From Cercis canadensis (taxonomy: Eukaryota; Streptophyta; Magnoliopsida; Fabales; Fabaceae), in NCBI GenBank assembly GCA_003255065.1, contig QAOA01006358.1, forward strand, positions 89,586 to 153,585: 64,000 bases of DNA, read 5' to 3'. The translations under genes and the position numbers were made by a program. Positions 22,311 to 34,111 of this stretch are shown in pieces. Below the pieces are notes generated by a model. That model saw nothing but the letters and a program-made list of their open reading frames with translations. It did not search any database and was not told where the DNA came from. Position 1 is the first letter of the stretch, and each line of letters begins with the position of its first letter.

Positions 22311-23441
22311 TTGTTGCTCTAATGATATAACATGTTAACTACAATTAAATCATCAAGTTCAACTTGCTATACAAACAGTTTCCCTTTAATGAGTATTTGA
22401 AGGCCATCTATTTGTACCCATTTTTCAGCCAAAAGTGAAATGCCTAATTCTCAGGAGAGCTCAATCTGCCAAACATTAGTATAAATTCCCCCTACCAACA
22501 CTTGTCAAGAATTTGACAATCCAGAACTCCCAGAGTAAAATAACCAATTTGCAGTCCTTTTGATATCAATCTTATGAGTATGAGACTTTTGTGCGTGTGT
22601 TGATAATGGTCCAATACTCTACAACCTTTATCAATCTACTAGAATTCATGTCGAGTTATTTTTTGAAACGATGCTGTTCCCTTTTAAGCCATAGATTCCA
22701 TACCAGAGATAGCAAAGATTATACGCAAAGGTAAAAGGAAATGAATTCACAAGTTTCATTAACATGGAGCCAAGGGTCTAAATCAGCAAAGAAAGATGCT
22801 GAACACAGAGATGTTGATAGGAAAACTTTGACATAAATGATAGCAGCAGGTCAATCCCAAAACCTTAAAACATGGAGTCTAGTTTATTTTTCACTTTGGC
22901 AGCTAGACAGAAAATGGTATCTAAATTCTTCAATGGGCAAGCACACTTCATATTCTACAAGTTGAAACAAGTCAAAGGTTCTCTCAGACTTTTACTAATC
23001 TTGCCCGTGAATTCTGATCCATAACACAACTCCTTTGAATAATCCCACAAGCAAGCATCTGCGTATTACCAATTGTTGTATTTATAGCAATTTTCTGTAA
23101 CATTTCTCTTAAATTCAAGATATCCTCTGCGTAAGGGGGAATGGGGCTTCCACTTTTAGTCCTTTGTGGCCACAGCAGCCTTAATCGACCATTTTTTTTA
23201 AATACTTATGGTGAAGATTCGATCAGCGATCAAAGTCTAACGTTGGCAAGAAAATCACCTTGGTGTTTCCACTTTTTGTCGTTTCTGGACACAGCAGCCT
23301 TAACCAACCATTTTTCTTATTAAATACTTATGGTGAAAATTCGATCAGCGATTAAAGTCTAAATGCATATGCTCAAAGAAGCAAAGGCTCTTTTAATCTA
23401 GAAATAGAAACTTTATGACCACTGCTTGCTGTGGTCCTATG
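22311..23441. other. Intergenic with a ~95-bp tandem duplication
   Basis: No gene was recognised. 23147-23241 (ttccacttttagtc .. gatcaaagtctaa) is repeated with several changes at 23267-23361, a period of 120 bp. Shared blocks are cacagcagcctta and aaatacttatggtga. Confidence 0.6.
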
Positions 23442-23463
23442 AATATATATATATATATATATA
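23442..23463. repeat. (AT)n microsatellite
   Basis: An uninterrupted at dinucleotide run directly abuts the start of the copia-1 LTR (tgttagtttttata). Confidence 0.85.
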
Positions 23464-23769
23464 TTGTTAGTTTTTATAGAATGGGATAATAGTTGTGTGT
23501 TTGTGTGTGAAAAGATAAATGATGGATGAACAAAGAGAGTGAGAGCGTGTGGAGTAGTAGATGAAAATAGAAGATTAGTAATAAAAGAAGAGGTACTTGA
23601 TGGTAGTAGTTAAAGGACTGAAGGAAACATGTACAAGCACTGGGATTTCTCTCTCTATATTGCACTCTTACATTAGCTATTGGTGCCTATTTATAGGCTT
23701 CTTATAACTACCCATGTATGGTGGTTTTGTGTAAATTTTTCTTTTCATTTCTACACTTTTCTTTGTTGT

Positions 23770-26367
23770 TGATATCTAATTTTGTCTGGGTCAACTTATA
23801 AAGAACAAATACAAAAACAAAATGTTGAAATACTTACAAAAATAATAAAAATACACAATTTTTTAATAAAAACGAAAAAAAAGCAAGAAATAAATGCCAT
23901 TGTAGGCGGCAAACAATTTTTCTACAATGCAGTCCTGACTCCTGGGCAGCCAACTTTTGGCAAAATGCTATTCACCAGATGACCCCCCCCCCCCCCCAAC
24001 CTTGCCAGTGCAATTTGCACAACTTGCCCAACTTGCTAAAGGAGCCTGAGCTTTGCCTATAAAAGAACGCAAAAACAGCAAGTTTCGGGGATTGAGTATT
24101 CTTCACACACCACAAAGAGAGAACAAAGATTTTTATCCATACACACTTGTGAGAAATCTAAAAAATAGAGGAGGAACTCTGGAAAAAAAAAAAAAAANAA
24201 AAAAAAAAAAGGAAAACATCTAAAGAAGAAAGGGAATGGGTCAAGTATATTTTCTATTCACTCACCCTCACATTTTCTTTCTTTCTTTCAGTACTCACAT
24301 CACACACAGAGCACCAATCATACAAAAAAAATTAGAGTTTCCTTATCTTTATTTCGATAAAGGAGAAATATTTTCATTTTAAGCCAAGAGAGGAGCAAAG
24401 CAGAGGGGTGGCACCGCCGGTAGCGGTGGCTCCACGCCCAATCCCTAAAGCCATTCCCAAATTTCAATTTTCAAAGAGATAAAGCCAAATTAGGAGCAAA
24501 TAGGGGAAAGGGTGGCACCGTTGGTGGCAGCGATTTCCACCCCATCCCCCAATTTCTTCCATTTTCAGAGTGAGGAATTTTTAGAGAGAGAAAATAGAAT
24601 TTCAGAGAGAGATATAAAGCTATTTTGAGAAATAGAAAAAGGGTTTTCTTACCTTAGCCACTGTTAGTTGAAAAGCAAAGCCAAGTCCATGGATTCGAGT
24701 GGTGGAAGAAGGAGATGTGGGCTGTGGTTCTTCTCTCTATTTTTGCCTTGCTTCTCTTCCTGTATCATGATTTCCTTCTTTGATGCGTATCTATTTTTCT
24801 CTTGTTCAAGTGCTTTTTGTTTGCTTTTGTTTTAGTTGTTTATTTGGGTTTCAATTATTGTTCTTTTTAGTTTAGGCTGATTTGTTTTTGGACTCTATTG
24901 AGTTTATTTGTCTTTTATGGGCTGGTCTATGTCTTTTCTTTTATTTGCTTGGGCTGAATCATCTTGGCCTAGTCCATTTTTGCTGTCTGGTCCTAGCCCA
25001 CAAAATGGGTTGTTGGGTCTAGTTTCTTTATTTTTTTTGTTCTTTTTATTAGCTTGCTATCTTATTTACTAATCAATTTAGGCTACTATAGTCATTTCAT
25101 TTTTTTAGCTGATTGGGCCTAATTCAAGTTGGGCCATTCTATAGTGTCTTTTATTTCTTTTTCCTTATTTTGTTTGTTTGATTTAGGCCTTTGCTTCTTT
25201 TAGTTGATTTGGATTTTTGTTTGGTTTATCTTTTTTTTAAAAGTCATATTGTTTCATATATTTGGTTTGGGTTTCTTTTTATTTTAGGCCTATTTGTTTA
25301 GAACTCTTGTCTTATTTTTGGGCCCTTTTAATTTATTCATTTTTATAGTTTTATTTGTTCTTTGCATATTCTTACTATAATCATTATTTTATCTTGATGA
25401 CATCAATTTATGTTTTATCTTCTCTATTTTACATACTTTACACCATTTTACATTGTCCTTAGTTTTTTTTACAAATAAAATATTTTAGCTCGACGACGAA
25501 CTAAGTTGGGGAAGAATTGTGTTGACAATCTTACCTAATTTTCTTAAGGTGAGGGATAATTTTTTGGTTATGCCAAAGGTACTAGAGTGGCCAATGAAAT
25601 TCTTAATATTGCTTTAATTCCTTTAATTACTATATTTTTGACATTTTACATTGCATTTTATCTTATTTTGTCATTATTTCTGTTCATGCATGAATAAGAT
25701 TACCAACGAGGAAATAATTAAGGATAGTTGTGATGACGATGATTCTTTGATATTCCAGATGTGAGAAGTGTCGCTTTAGTCTTTCCAGATGTACTAATAG
25801 ATTTAAAGAAAGATCTCCAATAAAAATCTTTTGTCATAAATCTCGAATTCATTTCCTGAACACATAATAAATTGCATTTCGCGTATCTAGTTATCACTTA
25901 GTTAGTGAAATTGCTAGAAATCGCCTATGACAGAATAAAGTGAGAGAGGATTGTAATGACAATCACTGTCTCTACTCAATAGTCTTGAGGTATCTTTTTA
26001 GGTTTTTCCAGAAATACTGGCGGGGCTTAATAACACATTAATCTATTTTAAAATATAATTTAAGGACCAATTTCATTCAACAATTTTTAGATGACATAAA
26101 ATTAAATTATTAATCGTTCGCTTGAACGAGCGTCGTAAGGTGCTAACACATTTCCTACACGTAAATAACTCCCTTACCAAACTTTGATAACGTAGACCAA
26201 ACTTTTTTTATATAGACATCCAATCATGACTTAAATCGATTGGTGGCAACTCCATTAGTTTTCTTCAATCTTTTTTTTTTTTAATTAAGTTTTTCAAAAC
26301 CTACATGTTTACACCTATTCTTTTTGCCGCCTCGCGTCATCGCGCTCCCGATAAAGACGTTGCGACA
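23770..26367 (+). mobile_element. 2.6-kb solo LTR nested in the copia-1 3' LTR
   Basis: The insertion begins TGATATCTAATTTTG and ends GTTGCGACA. It is flanked by a perfect 5-bp target duplication gttgt (23765-23769 and 26368-26372), and it interrupts sequence that is continuous in the other copia-1 LTR. TATAAAAG at 24058-24065 is a plausible LTR promoter. There is no ORF. An N sits in a poly-A run at 24198. Its start (taattttgtctggg) resembles that of the element at 48132-52616 (cataatttatccggg), and the large size suggests a Ty3/gypsy Tat/Ogre-like LTR; that assignment is inference. Confidence 0.85.
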
Positions 26368-26882
26368 GTTGTTAGCCTAGATTTTTCTATTAGTTTCTAC
26401 CACCTTCTAATAGAAATAGATTTTTCTATTAGTTTCTTTACTAATCTACCACCTTCTAGCATTTTCTACTATCTTTCATAGCTTCTAGTATTTTCTTTGC
26501 AATTCTAATTTTCCAGCAGCTGTACTAGAGGTTTCTAGAGTTTCTTTTTGGTGGCAACTTGACGATAAGTCTAGATTTTCAAGAAAAGTGTGCTATTGTT
26601 TAATACTCCTCCTTAGCATACTTTTTTGTTACTCTGACCATGTCTCGTAGCAATTTGAATTTTGCTTTTGGTAGTGCCTTAGTGAAGATGTCGACGAGCT
26701 GCTCCTCTGTGCTGCAGTATTTGAGTTTTATTTTCTTCTCCGATATTACTTCTCTTATGAAGTGGTATTTGATTGCGATATGTTTTGTTCTGTTGTGATG
26801 GACTGGATTTTACGCAATGGCTATGGCAAACTTACTGTCGCAAAAACTTTCAGTTGCATCTTCTTGAAGTTCTCCCATGTCT

Positions 26883-28064
26883 TCAAAAAATTTTCCTAGT
26901 GCTTGCTGCTGTGATATACTCAATTTTGGCATATGATTGAGCTATTGTCTCTTGCTTTTTGGATGTCCAAGAGAATATTCCTGCTCCAAGTAAGAATGCA
27001 TATCCTGAGGTGCTCTTTATGTCATCTGCTAATCCACCCGAATCACTGTTTGTGTATCCAAGTAGCATTGCATCATCAACAAACTTATATTGAATGCCGA
27101 AATTTTTTGTATCTTGCAGGTATCTTAAAATTCTCTTTGCTGCTCCATAGTGCTTCTCACTCGGATTTTGTATGAATATGGACAGTAGACTAGTTACATA
27201 CAGGATGTCTGGTCTTGTAGATGTTAGATACATGAGGCTTCCGATGAGACTTCTTTATTGTGAAGCGTCAGCTTTCTTAAATCCATCTTCTTTCTGTAGT
27301 TTCTCATTATTTACCAGCAGAGTAGTAACTGCCTTACAATTAAGCATTTTGAACTTCTTCAAAAGATTCTCTGTATACTTCTTTTGTGAGATGAATATCT
27401 TATTTTCTTCTTGTGCAATCTCAATGCTAAGGAAGTAGTGCATCAGACCCAAGTCGGTCATCTCGAACGTCTTCATCATGTCGTCTTTGAATTCTTCTAT
27501 CATTTTCTCATTGTTTCCTGTGCATATGAGATCATCTACGTATAGAGAAACTATGAGAGTATAAAGTATTGGTTCACTTTTGCTCTTCCCGAATTCTTGA
27601 TCTATGAAGTATTTGTCAATTCGGCTATACCAAGCTCGCGGTGCTTGCTTTAATCCGTATAGGGTTTTCCTCAATCGCAGCACTTTGTCTTCTTCACCTT
27701 CTACAAAAAATCCTTGTGGTTGCTCTACATAGATCTCTTCTTTGAGAACTCCATTCAGGAATGTTGATTTCATATCTAGTTGAAAAATCTTCCATCTTTT
27801 TTGGGCTGCTAGAGCTATCAATGCTCTTATAGTGTCGAGTCGTGCAACTAGAGTAAATGTTTCGTTATAGTCGATGCCAAGTACTTGTGAGTAACCTTTG
27901 GCAACTAGTCTTGCCTTGTGTTTTTGTATGGAGCCATCCGGATCGAGTTTTGTCTTGTAAACCCATTTTACACCAATAATTTCTTTATCTTTTGGCTTTT
28001 TAACCTGCTCCCATGTCTCGTTCTTCTCGATATCTTGATTTCTTCCTCCATAGCTTTTATCCAT
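26883..28064 (-). pseudogene. copia-1 reverse transcriptase / RNase H remnant
   Basis: 27255-28064 is an open 269-aa stretch with KARLVAKGYSQVLGIDYNET, QLDMKSTFLNG and YVDDLICTGNN (catalytic YVDD), LRKTLYGLKQAPRAWY, and MHYFLSIEI. 26883-27233 continues in another frame with [21 protein letters not shown] and TSGYAF, which are RNase H motifs, and [11 protein letters not shown] frameshift at ~27240 separates them. Confidence 0.9.
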
Positions 28065-28074
28065 TCGTCTTGCT

Positions 28075-29868
28075 TTGCAGCTATTTCAAAGCTTTCGGGT
28101 TCCATCATTACGTAGTTACATCTTTCGTATATATTTTTTAGTTATCTTACTTTTCTTGGAGAAGATTCTGCAGATGATAATTCTTGTACAGGAGCTGTCT
28201 TTGGAGTTGTTGGAGTGCTTGGAGTGGCGGTATTGTCTTCATTGTCATCTTCTTGGCTTAGTGTGCTTGATTGATGGATAAGCATGTATATGTTTTTCTC
28301 GACTTTTTCTGCTTCCTAATTCCATGCAGCGTTTTCATCAAACTCTATGTCTAGGCTAATAAGAAGCTTCTTGGTCTTCAAGTTGAATACTCGATATCTT
28401 TTTGATTCAGTGTTGTATCCCATGAAGATTCCTTTTTCAGTCTTCTCATTAAGCTTGCTCCTTTTCTTATTTGGAATGTGGACATAGCATATGCAACCAA
28501 AAACACTTAGATGCTTCGTTGACGGCTTCCTTCTGCTCCAAGCTTCTACAGGTGTTTTATCCTGGACGGCTTTAGTTGGGTGGCTGTTTAATAGGTAAAC
28601 GACAATGTAAATTGCTTCGGCCCAAAACGTGTTTGGTAATCATTTCTCCTTTAGCATCGATCTCGCCATCTCCATAACAGTTATATTCTTTCGTTCTAAA
28701 ACTCTGTTCTGCTACGATGCGTATCCAATGGTTAGTTGCCGTTCAACTCCTTCATCTTCGCATAATTTCTCAAATTCTTTTGAAGTGTATTCTTTGCCAC
28801 AATCACTCCATAATGTCTTGATGTGACGACTACTTTGAATCTCAACTAGTTGCTTGAATTTCTTAAAAATTTTGAGAACTTTGGATTTTTCACGCATAAA
28901 GTAAACTCTGTCATTCTAGTATAATTATCAATGAAAAGAATGAAGTACCTATTTTGGGTGAGAGATGGTGTCCTCATCGGTCCACATATATCTGTGTGAA
29001 TGAGTTCCAGTGCAGCTTTGACTTTCCATGATTGCCCAAAAGGAAAGGATTGTTTGTGTTGCTTGCCAAGCATACAACCTTCACAAACTTCTTTAGCCTC
29101 TTTAATGCTAGGCAGGTCTCTCATCATATTTTTCTGATGAAGAATGCTCAAGTCATGATAGTTGAAATGCCCAAATCTCCGATGCCAAAGCCATGAATCA
29201 TCAATTTGAGCCTTCATGGCAGTATTGTACCTCCATCGAATAGGAAAGTCACGACATTCTCTCATTTTTATTTTGCTTATGACAAGATTTTTGTCTTTCT
29301 TGTCATAGATGATGCATGTATCTCCTTCAAAGTGTAGTGTATATCCACGTTGTATCATTTGCCTAACACTGAGGAGATTTTGTGCTAAGTTAGGAACTAG
29401 CAACACATCATGAATATATCGCGTACATTTTGTTGTTTCCACAACAACTGTTCCTTTGCCTGTCACCTAAAGGAATTCATCATTCCCCAATCTGACTTTT
29501 GATTGGAAATTTGTATCCAGCTTGGAGAAGATATCCTTGTATGGTGTCATGTGATTGCTACAGCTGCTATCCAGGAACCACGTGTCATGTGTCTTCTCGG
29601 TTCGAGCCTTGATTGAGGAAGAACAAATTCTCATTCTTCTCACTTTCTTCCACATAGTTGACATGATGAGTGCCTTTGACGTGGCACTCTTTCTCCACGT
29701 GTCCAAATTTCTTGCATTTATTGCATTGTGGCTCTCCTCGAAACTAGCAATCTTTTTCTTGATGACTTCTCTTCTTACCGATTCGACATAGAGGGTATGT
29801 AGCTCTACTATCACCTTGCCTTTGACTATTTTTTCTATTGTCAACTTTTTTAACATTTTCTCCTCCAC
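28075..29868 (-). pseudogene. copia-1 protease / integrase remnant
   Basis: 29467-29868 contains the protease region WFLDSSCSNHMT, where the canonical DSG is DSS, so the catalytic motif is altered. 28846-29466 holds NLLSVRQM, the zinc-binding WHRRFGHFN..CEGC and the integrase core start HTDICGPMRTPS. 28712-28897 has WSDCGKEYTSKEF. Frame breaks lie between these parts, and the segment 28075-28700 is heavily decayed. Confidence 0.85.
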
Positions 29869-30568
29869 ATATATTTTGATTATTTTTAGGATTATGAGAC
29901 CTCATATTTATTTTAGTTTTGAAGGTGTTTTCAACGGAAGCTTCATTACACCTATTCAATTTTGTTTCATGGTCTGCAAGGAGTCCTACTAGTTTAGCTA
30001 CTAATAAAGACAATGAATCTAGTGTCGTCTCTATAGCAGCAACTATGGGGTCATATTTTTCTATGAGAGTGATAAGAATTTTATCTACCACCCTCTTTTC
30101 AGTTATATCTTTCCCATATAATTTTATTTGATTGACTATTTCTTTAATTTTCCCATAATAATCTTTTATGGTCACAGATTCCTTCATTTTTAATATTTCA
30201 AATTCCCTTCTAAGATATTGAAGTTTAATGGCTTGTACCTTTTCACTTCCGCAATACTCCTCCTCCAAGATATCTCATGCCTTCTTTGCAGAGTTGGCAT
30301 CTGTGATCCTTGTAAAAATAGTGTCGCCTACTACTTGTTGGATAACAAACAGAGCTTACGCATTTTTCTATTGATTCTCTTCCAATTTTTTCTTCTCCAC
30401 CTCGAACAAAGTGAAAATATCTTCTGGGGTATTAAACTGATTTTGAACAATGTCCTACAATTTTTGTGAGATAAAATATGTCTTTAATTTTAGTCTCCAA
30501 AAATCATAGTTTTCACTAGTAAAAACTGGTAGAGGGACAGAGGAGAAATTGGCAGTAGGTGCAGCCAT
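29744..30568 (-). pseudogene. copia-1 gag remnant (UBN2-type)
   Basis: The proposed start is the ATG at 30566-30568 (MAAPTANFSS). Stops occur within the first 100 codons. An open stretch at 29744-30268 follows (EEYCGSEKVQAIKLQYLRREFE, IKEIVNQIKLYG, ITEKRVVDKILITL), typical of copia gag. It ends toward a CCHC-like region. Confidence 0.85.
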
Positions 30569-31451
30569 GGAATAGAGGAGAATTTTTGGGTAAAGGTGAA
30601 ATAGAAAGGTGGGATAGAGAAATGAGTTTTAGTGAATGAGCCTCACGCCCAAATGGAAAGAAGTAGCTCTGATACCATTATTAGTTTTTATAGAATGGGA
30701 TAATAGTTATGTGTGTGTGTGTGTGTGAAAAGATAAATGATGGATGAACAAAGAGAGTGAGAAGGTGTGGAGTAGTAGTTAAAGGACTTAGATTGAAGGA
30801 AACATGTACAAGAACTAGGATTTCTCTCTCTATATTGCACTCTTACATTAGCTATTAGTGCCTATTTTTAGGCTTCTTATAACCACCCATGTATGGTGGT
30901 TTTGTGTAGATTTTTCTTTTCATTTCTAGACTTTTCTTTTGTAGTTGTTAGTCTAGATTTTTCTATTAGTTTCTACCACCTTGTAGTAAAAATAGATTTT
31001 TCTATTAGTTTCTTTACTAATCTACCACATTCTAGCATTTTCTACTATCTTTCATAACTTCTAGTATTTTCTTTGCAATTCTAATTTTTCAACAAAATAA
31101 GTGGTAGAGTAATTCTAGGAGTAATTTTGGTAATCCTAAGAGTAATTCTAGGGATCCTAATTACATAAAATAGGATATAATGATTCTTTACAATTATCTC
31201 TCCTTGACTCATGCCAACACTCCTCCTCAAGTTGGTGCATAGATATCTCCTAAGCCCAACTTGTCTAGTGAGTCATAAAAAACTCTTGTAGATACACCAT
31301 GTGTCAACACGTCAGCTAGTTGTTCTTCTGAACAAACAAAAGGTATATCTATTAACTTGACTTCCAGCTTCTCCTTGATGAAATGTCTATCCACTTCAAC
31401 ATGTTTTGTTCGATCATGTTGAATAGGATTATTAGCTATTTTTCGTGTAGC

Positions 31452-33156
31452 TTAGTTGTCACAATAGAGCAGCATTGGACTTTTTGGTTTGTACCCAATC
31501 TCGGTGAGAAGAATCCGAAGCCATAAGTGCTCAAAAATACCATATGCCATCCCTTTATACTCTGCTTCTGCTGTTGACCTTGCTACTACATTTTGTTTCT
31601 TACTCTTCCATGTCACAAGATTACCTGCTACAAATGTAAAGTAGCCTGATATAGAGCGTCTATCTGTGATATTACCAGCCCAATCTGCATCAGTATAACC
31701 TTTGACTTCCATGTGTCCATGTTTTCTAAACATTAGTCCTTTCCCAGGAGCTCCTTTCATATAACTCAGAATACGCATCATAGTAGCCATGTGATCTTCA
31801 CTTGGGACATGCATGAATTGACTAACCACACTCACAACATAAGCAATGTCAGGTCTAATAAGGGACAAATAAATTAATCTTCCCACTAACCTTCGGTATC
31901 TGTCTTTATCTGTTGGAACCTGGTCTGGATAAATGGCAAGGTGATGATTTTGCACAATAGGGGTCTCAGCTGGCTTGCAGGCCAACATGCCAGTCTCGGA
32001 TAAGAGGTCTAGTGTATACTTTTTTTTGTGATAAGTATATACCTTCTTGAGAACGTGCAACTTCAATCCCCAAAAAATACTTAAATCCTTTTAGATCCTT
32101 CATCTCAAACTCAGAAGACAAGTACTCTTGTAATCTACCAATTTTCTCTATATCATTCCATATAACAACCATGTCATCCACATATATAATTAATAGGGTA
32201 ACTTTATTACCATTGTGCTTGATGAACAAGGTATGATCAGAGTTCGCCTGGTGAAAACCATATTTCTTCATTGCCTGTGTGAATCTCCCAAACCAAGCTC
32301 TTGGTGATTGCTTAAGTCCATACAAAGCCTTTTGAAGCCTGCATACTTGGCCAATGGAGTTTTGAACACCGTAACTTGGTAGAAGATCCATATATACTTC
32401 CTCCTCCAAGGCACCATGAAGAAAAACATTTTTTACATCAAATTGTTTCAAAGGCCAATCAAAATTAGCAGTTAGAGACAATAAAACTCTAATTGTATTT
32501 ATCTTAGCAACCGAAGCAAATGTCTTTTGATAGTCAACACCAAAGGTTTGAGTATAATCTTTAGCTACTAACCTCGCCTTGTATCTGTCAATAGTTCCAT
32601 CAGGTTTATGTTTTATAGTGAATACCCACTTGCATCCCACTGGTTTCTTTCCTTTTGGAAGTGAAACAACACTCCAAGTGCCATTTTTCTGTAAAGCATC
32701 CATTTCAACCTGTATTGCTTCCACCCATTTTAGATCTTTCAAAGCCTCTTCAATCTTCGTTAGTATCTTAATTCCAGCCATTTTGTACACAAATGCTTGA
32801 TTCTGTGGTGAGAGTCGATGTATGGAGACATATTGTGCAATGGCATAACAAACTTTTCCCTCTAGAGCATATCTGTCAGGTGGTTTCCCACGATTCTGTC
32901 TAGGAGGTAAAACATAAGGTAGTTCAATAATTTTAGAATCAAACACCTCATTTATAGATGAGTTACTTACCTCTAGGATATTCACAGGGCTATCGACGTG
33001 TACATGAGGAGAGAGTGGGGGGTTGTTATCTTCAGTGGGAGTATCAAGAGAAACTTCAACCTGTTTAAGAACTACCATGGTTGTCTGTGTGTCTCGATCT
33101 AACTTATCATGTTCAATTGGACTTGGCAAGATACTGGTTTCTTTCTCTGAACTCAA
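31452..33156 (-). pseudogene. copia-2 RT / RNase H
   Basis: 31966-33156 encodes a Pro-rich linker, LPPRQNRGKPPDRY, KARLVAKDYTQTFGVDYQ, QFDVKNVFLHGALEEEVYM, ALYGLKQSPRAWFGRF and IIYVDDMVV (YVDD). It is frameshifted at the run ctttttttt (32022-32031) into 31452-32066, which carries LDLLSETGMLACKPAETPIV, TDADWAG, RRSISGYF and RSTAEAEYKG of RNase H. It is close to copia-0 in sequence. Confidence 0.9.
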
Positions 33157-33229
33157 ATTATTGGTTGTTTCAGTGTTTCAGGTGTTTCAAACTCAACTGC
33201 CACATAACTGTCATTTTCAAGCTCAGCAT

Positions 33230-34106
33230 TCACACATCTTTTATCATGCAAGTCAATCTAGCTATAGTCTTCACTAGTACCAATCTCCCCTGAAGATAAG
33301 AGCTGGAAGATTCAGGAAGAAAAAACATTTCACCCTCTGAAAATGTAACATCCATAGTAACATACATATGCCAAGTAAACGGATGATAACACCGATACCC
33401 CTTTTGTTGGGAACTAAACCCAAGAAAGACACACTTCTCAGCACATGGATTAAGTTTGCTCCGTTGGTGTTTATGAAGATGCACATACACCGTACGCCCA
33501 AAAACATGTGGTTGTAAGTGCAAGGATGAGGGAATAGTAACATGGTTAGCAAGTTCTTCGAGGGGAATCCAAAATGAAAGAACACGCGATGACATGCGGT
33601 TCATGAGATACACTGCATATGTAACTGCATCAGCCCAATAAGAATAGCTCTGGTGATTTCAAGAATATGTCTATTTTTCCTTTCGGCCACGCCGTTTTGC
33701 TGTGGAGTATGAGGATAAGTGGTTTCATGAAGAATGTCATTTTCCTGAAGAAACTCAAATAATTCAAGATTGATATATTCTCCCCCATTATCAAACCAAA
33801 GAACCTTAAGGAAACTCAAATAATTCAAGATTGATATATTCTCCCCCATTATCAAACCAAAGAACCTTAACAGGAAGAGAATATTGATTTTGAATCATAC
33901 GATAAAATGATTTGAAAATTGTGCTCACATCATTTTTGCTTTTCAAAGTATATAGCCATGTCATTCTAGTGCAATCATCCACAAAAATAATAAACCAACG
34001 AATGCCTTGTTGGGTAGAAATAGGATAAGACCCTCACACATTTAAATGAATTAACTCAAATGAAGCAGTTCTTTTATTAAAACTCAAAGGGTACAAAGCA
34101 TGATGG
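33230..34106 (-). pseudogene. copia-2 integrase with a 61-bp tandem duplication
   Basis: HTPQQNGVAERKNRHILEITRA and YLMNRMSSRVL are integrase motifs on the minus strand. aaactcaaataattcaagat recurs with a 61-bp period (33751 and 33812), duplicating VLWFDNGGEYI coding sequence and breaking the frame. Confidence 0.85.
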
Positions 34107-34111
34107 CTTTT

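Larger units (their letters stand above)
23464..31094 (-). mobile_element. Ty1/copia retrotransposon (copia-1), minus strand, degenerate
   Basis: The element reads right to left. The 5' LTR (30679-~31094) is followed by a PBS (tggtatcagagc on the minus strand, 30666-30677), gag, protease, integrase, RT and RNase H. A polypurine tract (minus aaggaggag, ~26606-26614) precedes the 3' LTR, which occupies 23464-23769 plus 26373-~26605 and is split by a solo LTR. LTR copies share the blocks gaatgggataatagtt and cccatgtatggtggttttgtgta. The 5' LTR lacks ~90 bp present at the start of the 3' LTR. Multiple stops make it inactive. Confidence 0.9.
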
